This document shows, piece by piece, positions 1 to 12,086 of a stretch of DNA of 64,000 bases. Numbering within the stretch: the first letter of the stretch is position 1; each line of letters begins with the position of its first letter. The notes under the pieces were generated by a model that was given only the letters and a program-made list of their open reading frames with translations, ran no database searches and was not told the DNA's origin. The stretch is from Spinacia oleracea (lineage: Eukaryota > Streptophyta > Magnoliopsida > Caryophyllales > Amaranthaceae), in assembly GCF_020520425.1 (NCBI RefSeq), contig NC_079487.1, positions 111,572,141-111,636,140 of the forward strand, in the 5' to 3' direction. The position numbers and the translations under genes were made by a program.

Positions 1-1266
1 CAAAAAACAATTTCAATGTCTTCCAACAAATACATTAATCCAACATAAACAATATAATAATCAACCCAAGACCTTCTTGGTCTTGTTATCTCATGCAGTA
101 CATGTGTTACCTAGTAATTTTGCCCCAAAACTCCTGTAAACACGAAACAAAAATTCAGGGTTAGAAAAATGCAAAAGTTATTCTGAAAAAGTGCATAAAA
201 ATACAATTACTTTGGGGAAAATCTTGTAGGGGTCTTTGTCGTTTACAATCGAAAAATCTAAATTATCAGACAAATAAAACAATGTTAAATCAAGCATACT
301 CCAATAGGGTGTATTAAAAAGTTAAGTCATGGGCTTATATACAAGATTGCGACTTTAAAGTCAACCCCAACCTTTACCACAAATTTTAATCCAATCTGAC
401 AAAATTAAATCCTGACTCAATTCCCAGATCTAGTATCAAAAATCCCCAGAAAAACTGATGTAACCGTTCAAGCAAGCTACTAATATTTCGGGAACAATCC
501 AAGAGAAAACCCTAACCCATTCAAAGAAAGACAACCCAATCTTGCAACACGGCTTAACTGCATCAGATGATGAAGACAAAACTTAGACTGTGCTAAATAT
601 GAGAATATTTTACTCTACATGAATTCACCAATCAGTAAAAGCATACTCCTAATTCCTCCTAATGCCTAGGTGATATTTAGCCGGAAACATAAATATCAGA
701 TTCAGTATTATTTAATTACCCTAGAAGTCCAATGTACTATTAAAACTAACCTAGAGATTAAACCCCAATAAGTGGAATCCACGTCGTGGAAAAGAGAACA
801 CAGGAAAGAAAAGTCACTTAATACACTCTCCACGACTCAAGATACTTTGAAAGATATAATGTAAGAGGATAAGGATATACGTATAAACTTGCAACTATTA
901 GTCAAAAGAGGATCTTTTAAGCAAAGTATTTTCTGGTAGGTTGATCCACAAAAGAAAAAGCTCACATATGAAGATAGTAGCAGTTGTTAAAGAATATAGC
1001 TAAAACACAGACGCAGGAAGGAAAAGGGAGATGCGTGGTAACTTCGTAACATGATTCTTTGTCTATAAAAGGAAAATATAAATCTTAAGGGTTTTTTATA
1101 CCACTTTAAAAGTTATCTCTGTCACACTGTCATAGTATCACACCGTCTATTTCAACAGAATTGCAAAATACACAAATCCTACTACGGAGAATTTTAATTC
1201 TTAGACTGCATATAATAGCCAAATGACCTGACATTTTTAATAAAGTTGGGTGATTCTGATACATAC
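1..1266. other. non-coding, AT-rich stretch
   Basis: No reading frame, RNA gene or terminal repeat could be supported here. It lies downstream (minus-strand sense) of the decayed ORP exon at 1267-1619 and may once have been intron or 3' flank of that gene, but no further ORP exon could be recognised. Confidence 0.4.
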
Positions 1267-1619
1267 CTCCAACCGTCTCAAAGTCTCCAGCAAAGAAATA
1301 CGTTTGTGTGGAAGAGTTGTAAATTGATTCTTCAGCTCAGAGACTTCTACGAGAATAATAGACTAGCAATCTTTAATCACTGGCTCGGCAACACCTTCTT
1401 GTAACATCCTTCGCCGACGGTTATTTGTTGACACAAGAGTGTCTTCAGGAGAAAATTCATTGCTTGAAAGCACCCTGGGGAAAACATCTTTGCAGCTAAC
1501 AGTGCCTCAATCCATGCTTCTCTATCTTCTTTGGACACACAGTGTAAGTGAAGAGTCTTTGTTCCAGTAAATATGCTCAGTCTTTTATCATCTAACTTGC
1601 TTGCACGAACTGAAGAAAC
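1267..1619 (-). pseudogene. relic exon of an oxysterol-binding-protein-related protein (ORP), end of PH domain
   Basis: Read on the minus strand, this exon starts after a good acceptor (gcattacag at 1620) and ends at a GAG|GTATG donor at 1266. Its translation matches the C-terminal half of the PH domain of plant ORP1/ORP2-type lipid-transfer proteins: [20 protein letters not shown] followed by [17 protein letters not shown]. After AAK the frame is lost: restoring one missing base near 1490 would give the family-typical DVFPRVLSS stretch, and further on a TAG stands where the family has DCES. Past that stop the frame reads as typical ORP coiled sequence (SELKNQFTTLPHKRISLLETL). ORP proteins carry sterols or phosphoinositides between membranes; this copy cannot make one. 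No upstream PH exon or downstream oxysterol-binding exon was found nearby, so this is a single-exon relic. Family call is firm, subtype is not. Confidence 0.75.
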
Positions 1620-4600
1620 CTGTAATGCACAAACAATAGATGAGCCATCTCTGGGAAAATAACAACTAATCAACTATCACAAGCCAATATAACATCTTCA
1701 GGAAACTACATCTTCCACACAGGAAGGTCTTTCCATTTACATCTCTACTACTGCGAGTTCCAATACATAATAAATAACATTCAAATGACAACTATAAGAT
1801 TCTATCTTGACCAAGCAGTAGAACACTTACATTAATAATATTAATAAAAATGATATATGAGCAGGTCTCTTCAAAGTTGAATAAACACATATTGTGGAAG
1901 ACGGAAGAATTTTTAAATTTCAGACTAAACAGGGCCACGTAAAAGTCAGAGTTGTGGAAACACCCAACAAACCAAAAACCTCCAAATAAGCTAAAAGATT
2001 AAGATAGAGCATCAGAAAAACAAATAATAATAGTTCAATCACTATCATACTTTCTCTAATTTATGATTAAAATAAAAATGCTTTAAGATTGCCTAAAAGC
2101 CTCAAGAAAATGTGCCACATTCTACAGACATATATTGTAGTTTAAGTGCACTTACAACTCTAAGAAGCATAGGCTCCAATTAATTCTGAAATCAACAGAA
2201 GAGGCGAAAAGCTCTAACCTTGATAGCTCTAACATTAAAATCTCCACTGGTAATTCCACTATACATCCTCCTTAATAGCTCTAACAATAAAATCTCCATT
2301 GGTAATTCCCTATACATCCTCCTTTTAATCGACTAATCAGCATCAAGCTGAAAGCAACCACACTCAGATTACTATAATTCAACTTAATCGTATATCAATT
2401 CACAATCATTGGTACTAAAAAGAAATTAGGAGTTAAACTTACATCATTGCTTAGTTGAGTCCGACGAGCAAGAAACGATTCAGGAAGAAGAAATCGACAG
2501 AGGACCTCAAGTACTCGCCCCAGTAATCAGTTACCTACAAATTGAATTTCGGTTCAAAATATACTCACCCAAAAAAAAGGACAAATTTGAGAAAATCCCC
2601 TAGAAATTAAAACCCTTGATTTGTTTTTTGGAACATAAAAATCAGTAATAACCCAACTACAAAAGAGTGTATGTAAACTATAATTACATTGCTCAAGATT
2701 ACACAAATTACACACACAAAAGCACAACCCAATTGAGATACATTGCCGGCGATACTTTGATGATCATCAGAGGAGATTCACATGAGAGATAACATGACAA
2801 GGGGTGAAAAAACCAGACAAAGATTATCGAAGAGGAACAGGAAGAGGGCGAGGAGACCAGAGAAATTTGTTTGATCAAAGAATATGGCCGGTAGTAGATG
2901 AGAGGGAGGTAAGATCGAAGAAGAGAAAGATAGCTATAGCATATCTAGTTACTACCATGAGAGAAGAGGAGAGGGGGAGCTGAAGAACAAAACAAAGAAT
3001 TAGGGAACCAAATGGGGAGAGAAGAGGAGAGGAGAGCCGATGGCAAGGGGGGAACGTGGCATCAGATTGAGGCAAAGGGAAAAATGTAAAACAAAGAAGA
3101 AATGAGGGCATTATAGTAATCTAACTGTTACATGAATAGTAAATGAAGTTCAAGCCTTTATAAGTGTTAGGATGATGGGTTTGTTTTGAAGAAAGAACAA
3201 AGTGACATACTTTCAAAAGGATACTTCAACTTAAATAATTTTTATTTTGTAAAAATATTACGCCGGGCAGACATACCTCTCAGCATATGCCAACAATGAC
3301 TATTACATCTGATCATGCTCACCAAGTTCATTCCAAACTCTAGCCATTATTTAACCAGAACAGAATCCAAGACAACTAAAGCGTATTGCTTCAGAATCTA
3401 CAGCATTTGCTGTGAGAAAAAAAGCAACCTTAGTTGATCCATATTATCATGTGTCTTAAGGACTACCCAGTCACTGAGTTTGAACTTTGAAAGGTACTAA
3501 ACTATAAATCTTACCCTAATACCAAAACCTAAAAGCTTGTATTCCTTCCTATGTCAAATTGAAAAATTGCTTGAAGCTTTACATATCCTGTCCCAAGAAA
3601 AAAATTACCTAGTCGACCTGGACCAATCAACGTGTCGCGATACAAAAGGTATACTGAGGAATTTTTTTAACGTGACCTTAACTCATATCATCAATCCCAC
3701 ACAAATAACAAGATGCAAAAGATCAAGAATCCTGGAAGACTAAATAAATAATGAAGATCATAATAGTTTAGTACCAATCTAAATGGACATTTGTTTGATT
3801 CACCATAACAACTTAAAATTTCTCATGAGGGACCCAGGGGATACTGCTATCCTCCTGGCGTTCTTTGCTGTCCAGCAAAGACATACTGAGCTAAAAAGAA
3901 CATAAATTATACACTACAAGGGGGAATTACAATTTACAAGTGTGAATGTTGTGACATAATAAAAAAGAATACCTGAACAAATGTGGAGACAGATGGAAGA
4001 GGTTTTTCTCCAAATTTATGATGTCTGGCCTGCACACGTTACCAGTTACCAGAGTAGATAAGTCAACAATATGAAAGAAAAAGTTCCCCAAAGTACAGAT
4101 GTTAGCAGATAGCCTAACTTCAAAGTAAACTAAATTGGTAGTTATGGCAATGTAGCCCCCATAACTATCCTAAAGTAACTTTTTCGGTTTTTCCTCTTTC
4201 ATCTTGAAGTAAAATCTAACATGAAAAAATTAACTAAAACAGTAAAATTAAAATTTCCCATGAAACCCACTGGCATCCCTACCAAGCGGTCTATGTAGAT
4301 CACTTCTTTATACGGAGAAGACTATTACTAATTCTTTAGCTTCAAGACCTTTTTTCCTTTTACTTTCCTATATGTATACCATCATTCCTTAACGCTTCTT
4401 TGAGGTAGAGGGCCCGTCTTTATGTTATATACTTATACTCACCATTAGGGGCCGTTCGTGTAGGAAATTAATGCCACAAGATAAAACAGATGCAAGAGCA
4501 ACTCTTAATCCATCAAGTATTCTCATGTCAATTATCCTATTTCTAGTCTACAGTCACATCTCTTGATAATATGAGATCTATGCAACATAAGTCATCTTAC

Positions 4601-5061
4601 AGCGCTATGCTCAGACCGCTAAATACAACAATACCTAGGATGTAAAGGGTTTGTGGGATTCCAGAGAGGTTAACATGTATAGACAGAGTCATAGACTTGT
4701 GCCCATACCCCAGGCCGATTGAAGCTTGTGCAGACCTAATTCCGTTTTAGAGTGATGATTCGAGGTGACATAAACAGAAGAAAGCACATTAAGGACAACC
4801 AACAAGTGAACTAATCAAGACAACTTGAGTTGTCATCTTTCGCAAAGCACCCTACGTCCCTACCCATATAATAAAATGCATATATGAAGTGATGGAGACC
4901 AAAACTTTTTTGTCTGCTCCCCCTGTGATCTTAGTAAAAAAAAAAGTGGGGGGAAGACAGACCATGCAGAGTGAAGAGAACTGTTCAGAGCTTGACACCA
5001 AACTTAAGCTAAAAAAGAAAAAATTGACAGAATTTATAACTAAAAAGATTAACAAGTATAC
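1620..5061. other. non-coding stretch with weak exon-like traces
   Basis: Mostly AT-rich with no supported gene. On the minus strand, 2452-2530 looks like one degenerate exon (an acceptor-like ttgtag, a donor-like GAT|GTAAGT, and a frame reading VLEVLCRFLLPESFLARR), but a TGA lies close to its start and no partner exon was identified. Around 2830-3110 the minus strand is pyrimidine-rich, like a leader or promoter. Its flank (3132-3172) resembles 5928-5962, sharing the words gttcaa and ttataagtgttaggat. Confidence 0.3.
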
Positions 5062-5720
5062 CTGAATCAAAATCATAACAATTGCAAAGATAACCTTCAT
5101 AATCTCGGTCAAGAAGTTGACACTGAATAAAATCAAATTTTCCATCCACCTTGGACATGTAAACCAGAACAAGCTGGCAAGAAAAGAAAATTCACATGTC
5201 AATTGTAAGCTTGAAGATGTTCGTACATTCAAATAATGTAAGAGTATGAACTATGAACTGCTAGTTGGACAAGCAGCTTAAATTAAGCAAGTGCAATTAG
5301 TCTTCACAACTTAATTCAGTTTAGGGTTACAAATCCATACAATCAGCCCTAATTCATACAAGTTCGATCTCGTCATAAGATTAACAAATTAACATAACTA
5401 ATTAACAAATTCATACAATTAGCCCTAATTCATACAAGTTTGATCTCATCATAAAATTAACAAATTAACATAATTAATTAACAAATTCATACCATCAGTC
5501 CTAATTCATAAAGAGTGCCATGAAATCAAAATCAAGAAAATGGATTGAGAAACTGAATAAAACAAACCTGGGCAAAAAGATTGTAGTTGCTACAACAATC
5601 ATCGGAAGTAGCAGACGAGAATTGAAGCTGCTTGGAGGAGAGAGAAAAAGATCTGATGTAAAAAGAGGAAGGAGAAATCGAAAAACCAGGTGAAAGGAGG
5701 AAGGAGATGATAATGGCAGA
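5062..5720 (-). other. possible two-exon gene fragment, unrecognised
   Basis: Two minus-strand blocks join in one open frame when spliced at canonical signals. The first runs from about 5720 to 5568 (donor GCCCAG|GTTTGT) and the second from 5173 (acceptor tcttgccag) to 5062 (donor ATTCAG|GTATAC). The joined frame reads SSATSDDCCSNYNLFAQ, then LVLVYMSKVDGKFDFIQCQL, then LDRDYEGYLCNCYDFDS, which looks protein-like rather than random. There is no ATG at the start of the first block; the frame runs back to a TGA. No later exon was found and the family was not recognised. It may be a decayed or partial gene, or a coincidence. Confidence 0.22.
5330..5512. repeat. 76-bp tandem repeat, about 2.4 units
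   Basis: The motif aatcagccctaattcata recurs at 5341, 5417 and, in degraded form, at 5493, a constant spacing of 76 bases, with matching sequence between the units (attaacaaattaacataa). The units differ by scattered substitutions, so the array is not very recent. No coding potential. Confidence 0.8.
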
Positions 5721-6685
5721 GAAAAGATAGGGTTCTCAGTTTCTCACTTCCCAGCGTTCAATCGAAAAGGAAAGAAAAGGAAGGAGGAAAGAGAAGGAGA
5801 AAAGAAACACGTGTAAGTAAAATAACCGAGGGTAATATAGTCTGAGCACTATTATTAAGAATAAGACAAAAATAAAATTTAGGCATGAGATGGGGTAGTG
5901 TGGGTATTCCACTATTGGGTGAATAGTAAACCAAGTTCAAAGTTTTATAAGTGTTAGGATATAGTCGATAAATCATTATAACATACAATAAGCAAATGTT
6001 ATTGTTAAAATCACATAGAAACGCTAAAAATCACATAGTACCTCTTTAAACCATAAAGTTACTGTATAACGCATATAGTTACTATTTAAAATCGTGAAGT
6101 CACTGATTCAATTCGCGAAGTGAAAATAATATTTCGGCAAAATACGAACGTTAATTTCTCCAAAGCAACACATAATTTCAATTCTAAATAAAATTAGACT
6201 TGAAATACTTTAAAAAATAACAAACCAAGATATAATCTCTCAAATTTCTTGCCATGATTTGTAGACGAGCGCAAACGACGAACCTCCTTCTTGATCTACT
6301 ACTTCCTCCATTTTTTCCTCATCTAATAGATCCAATTATGAGAATTATAAGATGATTACGAACAAACCCTAAAAATTTGGGCCAAAAATCTAAAAAACGT
6401 AGAGAGAAAATAGAGGGAGAGATATGAGAGAGAAAATAACATAAGTGCAGATCTAAAATTTTGAAACATAAAAAAATTTAAAATGTATATAAAGTGGACT
6501 AGATAAAAATCGCATAGAAACTCTACAAAACATATAGTAACTCTTTAAAACACATCGTTACTGTAATACGCATATAATTACTATTTAAAATTACGAAATA
6601 ACGGTCACGTGACAGTTACATATGTTATTCAAATAAATTACTCGATTGCCCTGGTCCAAGGTTTATATTAGTATAAAGACAAGTA
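5721..6685. other. non-coding AT-rich stretch
   Basis: No gene supported. Two blocks (about 6000-6120 and 6510-6600) repeat a similar sequence (aatcgcatagaaact..., tacgcatataattactattt), indicating old duplicated repeat DNA. The pyrimidine-rich minus strand at 5640-5800 could be a promoter or leader for the uncertain minus-strand fragment at 5062-5720. Confidence 0.35.
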
Positions 6686-7114
6686 GGGCGTGTTCGGCGG
6701 TAGCGTTTGAGGTAGCGGGTAGCGTTTTGACCTAGTCAAGACGTTACTTGTAAAATTTGTAAGTGTTTGGTAAAGTAGCGATTTAGGTAGCGGTTAGCGA
6801 TTGAGGTAGCGGTTGGGTAGCTTTTGTCAAACGTTAAAATTAGTAGCGTTTAAGGTAGCGAGTAGCGTTTGACAAATTTATAATAAAGTTTTAAATAATA
6901 TTCTTATTTTTATTTTTATTTTTATAATATCAACCGCTACTTTTACCGAACACTCATATTAGTTACCGCTACTTTGACAGCTAACCGTTACCCGCTACTA
7001 TTCACCGCTACTCGCTACTTTAACCGCTACCCGCTACTCAACCGCTACCCGCTACTCAACCGCTAACCGCTACCGCTAATTTTGCCGCTACCGCTAATTT
7101 TGCCGAACAGGGCC
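6686..7114. mobile_element. foldback MITE built of GTAGCG-type repeats
   Basis: The ends form an inverted repeat: GGGCGTGTTCGGCGGTAGCG at the left, and at the right the complement of GGCCCTGTTCGGC. The element is flanked by GTA on both sides (6683-6685 and 7115-7117), a possible 3-bp target duplication. Inside, the left arm repeats ggtagcg/gggtagcg words and the right arm repeats their complement cgctacc, so the whole unit can fold back on itself, around an AT-rich centre near 6890-6940. No coding capacity. A 3-bp duplication with GGGC...GCCC ends would fit a PIF/Harbinger-like MITE, but the superfamily is uncertain. Confidence 0.7.
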
Positions 7115-7260
7115 GTAGTCAAGTATAGAGGGAGTAATTGGAGGCCACCCGAAGATACAAACTTTGACGTGGGGTTTAGCTAATCAAACGCGCCGGATTT
7201 AAGCCTCTCAAAATGAACCCTAATTCACACCACGGTTTCGCGTCCGCCACTCTTTCCCTG

Positions 7261-7268
7261 TATAAATA
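7261..7268 (+). promoter_or_regulatory. TATA box for the gene starting at 7608
   Basis: A clean TATAAATA stands about 350 bases upstream of the ATG at 7608, followed by a pyrimidine-rich stretch (tattctctctccgccc) of the type found at plant transcription starts. Transcription would begin near 7290-7300, giving a leader of roughly 310 bases. No start codon context inside the leader was tested. Confidence 0.55.
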
Positions 7269-7607
7269 GTATTCTCTCTCCGCCCTTATCATCTTGTTTG
7301 GAAGTTCGTAACGGCTGGTCGATTGCAGATTTCTCATTTCCTCTCTTATCTCTTTCTCTCCGTCCGGAAAACTTTCGCCGATTTCATCCTGCAGATTTGA
7401 TCTCGATTGATCTATCAATCAATCAATTGTTTTTTAGATTTCTTGGAAATTTTGTTCCCATTTGACGAACTCTCAACCCTTGATCTAGGGATTTGAAATT
7501 GGATTTGCTAATTTAACCGTACGATTGAACTTAAATTTCCATTTTTTGGTGGAAATTGCGATACATTAAGGTGTTAGGGTTTCGAATCTTTAATAATCGG
7601 AGAAGAA

Positions 7608-10600
7608 ATGGCGGATTCTAAGAGACAAGAATCGATGAACAGCAGCAAAAGTGACGACGATTTCCGACGATTTAACGGCGAAGAAATTGTTGATGCAGAA
7701 GATGCTAGTTCGATTGTCGAATCGCCGGACGGAAATTTAACGGTGAATGACGAGAGTAATGGATCAGCGAGTTTGGCCGATCGACTGGGGGAGATATTAG
7801 TAGAGGAAGGTAATGGAGACCTGTTGCTTCAACAGAGTGATAGGGAGAGCAATTTTCTGCAGTGGCTTCAAGCTCTAGATGTGCAACACATGGGAGCTTG
7901 CCGTGCTGATGAGAGGCTGAAGCCTTTGTTGAAGGCGAATGCTTCTTCTGGTGCTGCTGAGGATCGCCTTCTCTCTCATCTCAGCCAGGTGCTCGTCAAA
8001 ATATTTGAAATATACACTAGAAGTTGCTCAAATTTATATTCTGATATTCTCTCTCTCTCTTTTTTTTTTAATTGTGGATGAACAGCATTTTGAAACATCT
8101 GAAGTTGGGCTGCTTGCGAGGTGTTTGTGTGTCCCGCTTGTTTCGATGCGAGTGGGGAAGGTGGTCAAGCAAGGATCATTGTTGTGCCCGACTTCTGTGA
8201 GGTAATTTGATCAATATACTTAAACCCTAGGTGTTATCTATTTGATACATTGTACGGAGTATGAGATTAAATTAGAAGGCTTGGGAAAATGTGGAAAATG
8301 TTGTATTTGGGTTATGTTGTTTGTTATAATATCTTGTTGCTGGTTGAAGTTGGGATTTGGATTGATTAGAAAACAATAGTAATGTTTTTGGTACTTCTTG
8401 TTAATTTGAGATCATCTAAGGTTTTACATATATAATATCTATGCCTCCGCTGGCTGGGATATGGATTACATGTTTACATTAGATTATATGCTTTGGCTTA
8501 ATGATCCGCGTGAATCTTGGTAAATGGTAATGTATGCTGATTGTTTTGTAGGCTGCTAGAATTATTTGGGACATATGTTAATTCCAAAAGTGTTATTTTA
8601 TGAATTAGGTTGTTGAGTTTGAATGGGTATGTGACCTGCGGAGTATGATGAGTAAATTTTGTAATCAATTTGTTGTTTTTGTTCTTTATATGGTTTTTGT
8701 TTGGACGCATGTACAAAATTTCATGGTTTTTTCAGGATATTCTGAGGTTTTCATGGGATCAACGTGTTGGAAATACATCATGTTAGGATATCAACTCAGG
8801 TGGAGTGTGTTTCTGATAGTATTTCTACTTGCTTTTTAAGATAATAGGATGTGTTATTACAGTGGTGTAGCTCATTGCTGGTTTTGATTTTTACTTGATT
8901 AGTTGGGCAAATGTATTGGTTGTTACTTTAGGTTGATAAAAAAAATTACAATATATTGGTTGAAACTTTAGGTTGATTGAAGTATCAGAGTTGGTTATTA
9001 GTATTTTTGCTTTTATTATTCCTTCTTTTTGTTATATCACATGGTATACGGGGTAGACGATTGACTTTAATATAACTAAACGTCTTAGGTATTGTGTTTG
9101 ACTGTTTGTATGAAGTAAAACCGACCTCCTTGTACTTACAGGGGTAATGCATATATGACTTCCCCTATCCTTCCTACACGGGACCCTCATTTGTGTTATT
9201 GGGTAAAATAACTGTGATTTGACAGAATTTTGGCCAATTGGTTGGTGTGTGTGTGAGCTGAGATGTATTACATATAGCTGTGGAATCTAAGTAGGGATAC
9301 AGGTCCTGTATTTTATTGATGATGACAATGTTCATCCTTCAAAATGAAAATGTCTTTTCGCTTGTAGGTAAATTGGGCGTATCTATAGTGATCTCTGAAT
9401 TAAGAAGAAATGAAGGTAGTTTCATACCCTAACATTATATATAATCTGCTCAATATTAGGACTGTTCTCTTGTTTTTTTTTTTTATTATCTTAAGATCCT
9501 TGGCTTTGTCATATTTGAAAACGTTTTTAGTATTATCTAATATGCTTGTATTATTCTAAACCTGTAGTTGGTGTTACAAACTTAAGCGTTTATATTGGTA
9601 TCCTTTCTTATAGTTAATTCGCTGTGATATTGAGGATATTTTTAATGATTTCAGTGTTAATATATTTGCATATCTTTTACTCTGTATCTTCTGGTGGTTT
9701 TTTATTCTATATTCATTTTGATTAGATTGAATCTGTCATCTGACAAATTTTTATTTTTCAAAAGTTCTACGTAGCACTTATCAATTTTTATTTTCTTTTA
9801 ACTTCTGGAGAAGGTTAAATTTTATCGGAGGATGTTACCTGTAGGTACTAAATATAATATAATATAATGTTTAGCCTGGAGATTCTGTGTGTCTGTGGAC
9901 TCTTGAGATTTGTCAATGCTGCTTTAAAAAACATCGATTTTGAATCATCCCTGCATTTATATTTTAAGAACATATTGTAGTAAGGATATTTCCCTTGACC
10001 GTTGTAGTAAGCCTGATATGGCCATTTTGTAGTAATAACAAAGTAGCTCCTGCTCTGTTACTTGTTTGGTGAACTCATTATGCTAACTTGATTGATATTT
10101 GATACATGCCTGAGATAACAGCACAATATGCGAGGCATTTGTAGTCTACTGGGGATTTCATTTAAAATAGGGGAAAAACAGCAGCTAAGTAGCAGTAGTA
10201 GTTGTTGGGTGAATTAATGTGGTTTCTGTTAATTCTCTTGTTTCTTGAGGGTACTATATTCAGTCTAATAGATAGCTCGTTCACGTAGCACATTCTGTTC
10301 TGAGTAGCTGCAATATTGGTTGTCTTGTCTCTTACTTGGGTTGTATCTGTTAGATGTAAAATGTTTTGGTTTCTTAAAGTCAATGTTTTATTTGTCGCAG
10401 GGGAAATTTGAACCTTACTCTTCTTCCATCATCTGATTTGCGCATCTCATTTGCGGGGGATAATGGACAAACTGAAAGACTGGCAACATTAAGTGATACT
10501 TCTGAGGGTTCTGATGTGATAGTTAAGGAAATACCCGCAGATCAGTCTGGTCGATCATTTGTAATGAAGCTTCTTGATGGAGAGCCTTTTTACTTTTGGT

Positions 10601-12086
10601 GCTCTGAGAAGTCAAAACTACTTGGTAGTGACTTGCTTTTGAAGGTATTTTTCCTTGTTGAATATGCTTTCTCTAGTACAGTGTTTGTGCAGTAATTATT
10701 TATATGAAAATGATAAAGAGTAAATGCTGTGAACATGCATATGCTAATGCAATATGGTTTTTCATTTTGGTGATGCACCAGATGAAGGATTTGCTAAAGA
10801 GTAAACCAACATTACCTGAATTAACAGGTATCAGTGAATCACGCCTTGAGTGCTTTGCAACTCATATACGCTCCTATTTTGCTGGCCCAAACACTTTTCA
10901 CGATTCTTCCACGGCTTCGTCTGCTCTGTGGGCTGACAGAAGAGAAGATAATCATGAAGTAGGACAGAATTCTCAGTCTTCATCAACTGCTGTGAGGCCT
11001 CTCCGTACCAGACAGTGTAGTGGTCAAACAATGAAAGTGCAAGGAAGCCTGAGTCCACGGTCCAGTTCATTCAAAGAAGGGCAGCCAAAGATTCTGACAA
11101 CCTTGAGGAGTACCTCAAGAGAGAAATTAAGGCGACGTGGAGACCTCCATCTTCCTGTTGTTGGCAGTTCATTCATGAATGAAGCAGTTCTAAACCTATC
11201 TGACCAGGGAAAGCCTTCAGAAGCTGTAGCGACCAGCACAGTTTCTCCATTGAGCTTTCTGGAATCACTTGGGAATTGCAGTCTTCCTGAGTCTCCAAGC
11301 TCAACAACTCGTATCCCTCCAATTGGCACTCTTTTGTCCCCCTACTACTGCTGGTGTCCCCCCTGCACTTCTCCATCTGCGGCCTCAATTGCAAAACTCC
11401 CGACCTCATTTGCCGAACCATTCTCACTACCACCACTCTCCACCCTTTTACAACCCACAGTAACCCACAGCATGCTCCCACAAATTCCGCCACTTGACTT
11501 GGCAAATGTGCCTTCTCTTGAATTCCCTACCTTCTTGTCTGATCCTTTGTCACGGCTTTCCTTTACCACACAAAGCACACAGTTCCCAACCTTTACACCT
11601 CTAATGTGTGACCCAATTGTGCACATTCCTGTTTTAGATGTTTGCTCTTCCGGGCAAGGGTACTTGGTGAGTGCAGGGCCTGGTATTGCAACCAGCATTC
11701 CACCATTATATCCAAAAATGATGGGTCCACTGATTTCTGAGAGTGAATCAATGGTGGACAAAGGTGCAAGGGAGACCTTGAGGCTGTTGCTTGGAGGGTC
11801 AAGCAGCCAACCCTCTGCCTCTTTGATGGGGGTTTTGAATGATAAGGACAACCAAGGTTATATAGTTACTGGAAGCAGAGGTCTCTACAGTGGGATCAGC
11901 GATGTTAATGCCATTGTTAACAGCTTTGCAGCGGTGGGATTAACGTCAGTTTCTGAAAGGTCGGCAAGAGCTGTCAGCTTAAAGAATTGTAGTAATACCA
12001 ATGTTACAGGTGCTCTTGAGCATACTTTTAGCAGTATAGATCTCCAGGATTCTGCATTCATGTCTAGCGAGGAGGAAAAGGATTGA
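7608..12086 (+). CDS. conserved plant protein of unknown function, 681 aa, 4 exons
   Basis: Spliced model: 7608-7988, 8086-8201, 10401-10644, 10782-12086. All introns are GT-AG, phases match and the frame stays open to TGA at 12084-12086. The 2.2-kb second intron is long, the others about 100-140 bases. The start is the first ATG of an acidic, Ser-rich N-terminus (MADSKRQESMNSSKSDDDF). Residues about 85-247 look like a folded domain: LQWLQALDVQHMGACRADER, later FVMKLLDGEPFYFWCSEKSK followed by LLGSDLLLKMKDLLKSKP. The FYFW...LL..MKDLL pattern distantly recalls a PH-like fold of the RPN13 Pru type; this is an untested impression. The remaining ~430 residues are low-complexity, rich in Ser, Pro and Thr, without catalytic motifs, transmembrane segments or a signal peptide, suggesting a disordered, perhaps nuclear or cytosolic protein. 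The family recurs in plants in my recollection as uncharacterised. Gene structure firm, function unknown. Confidence 0.85.

Noticed and set aside
11173..11851. Long minus-strand open frames opposite exon 4 of the 7608-12086 gene
   Set aside because: They are antisense shadows of a low-complexity coding exon, with no splice context or family resemblance.
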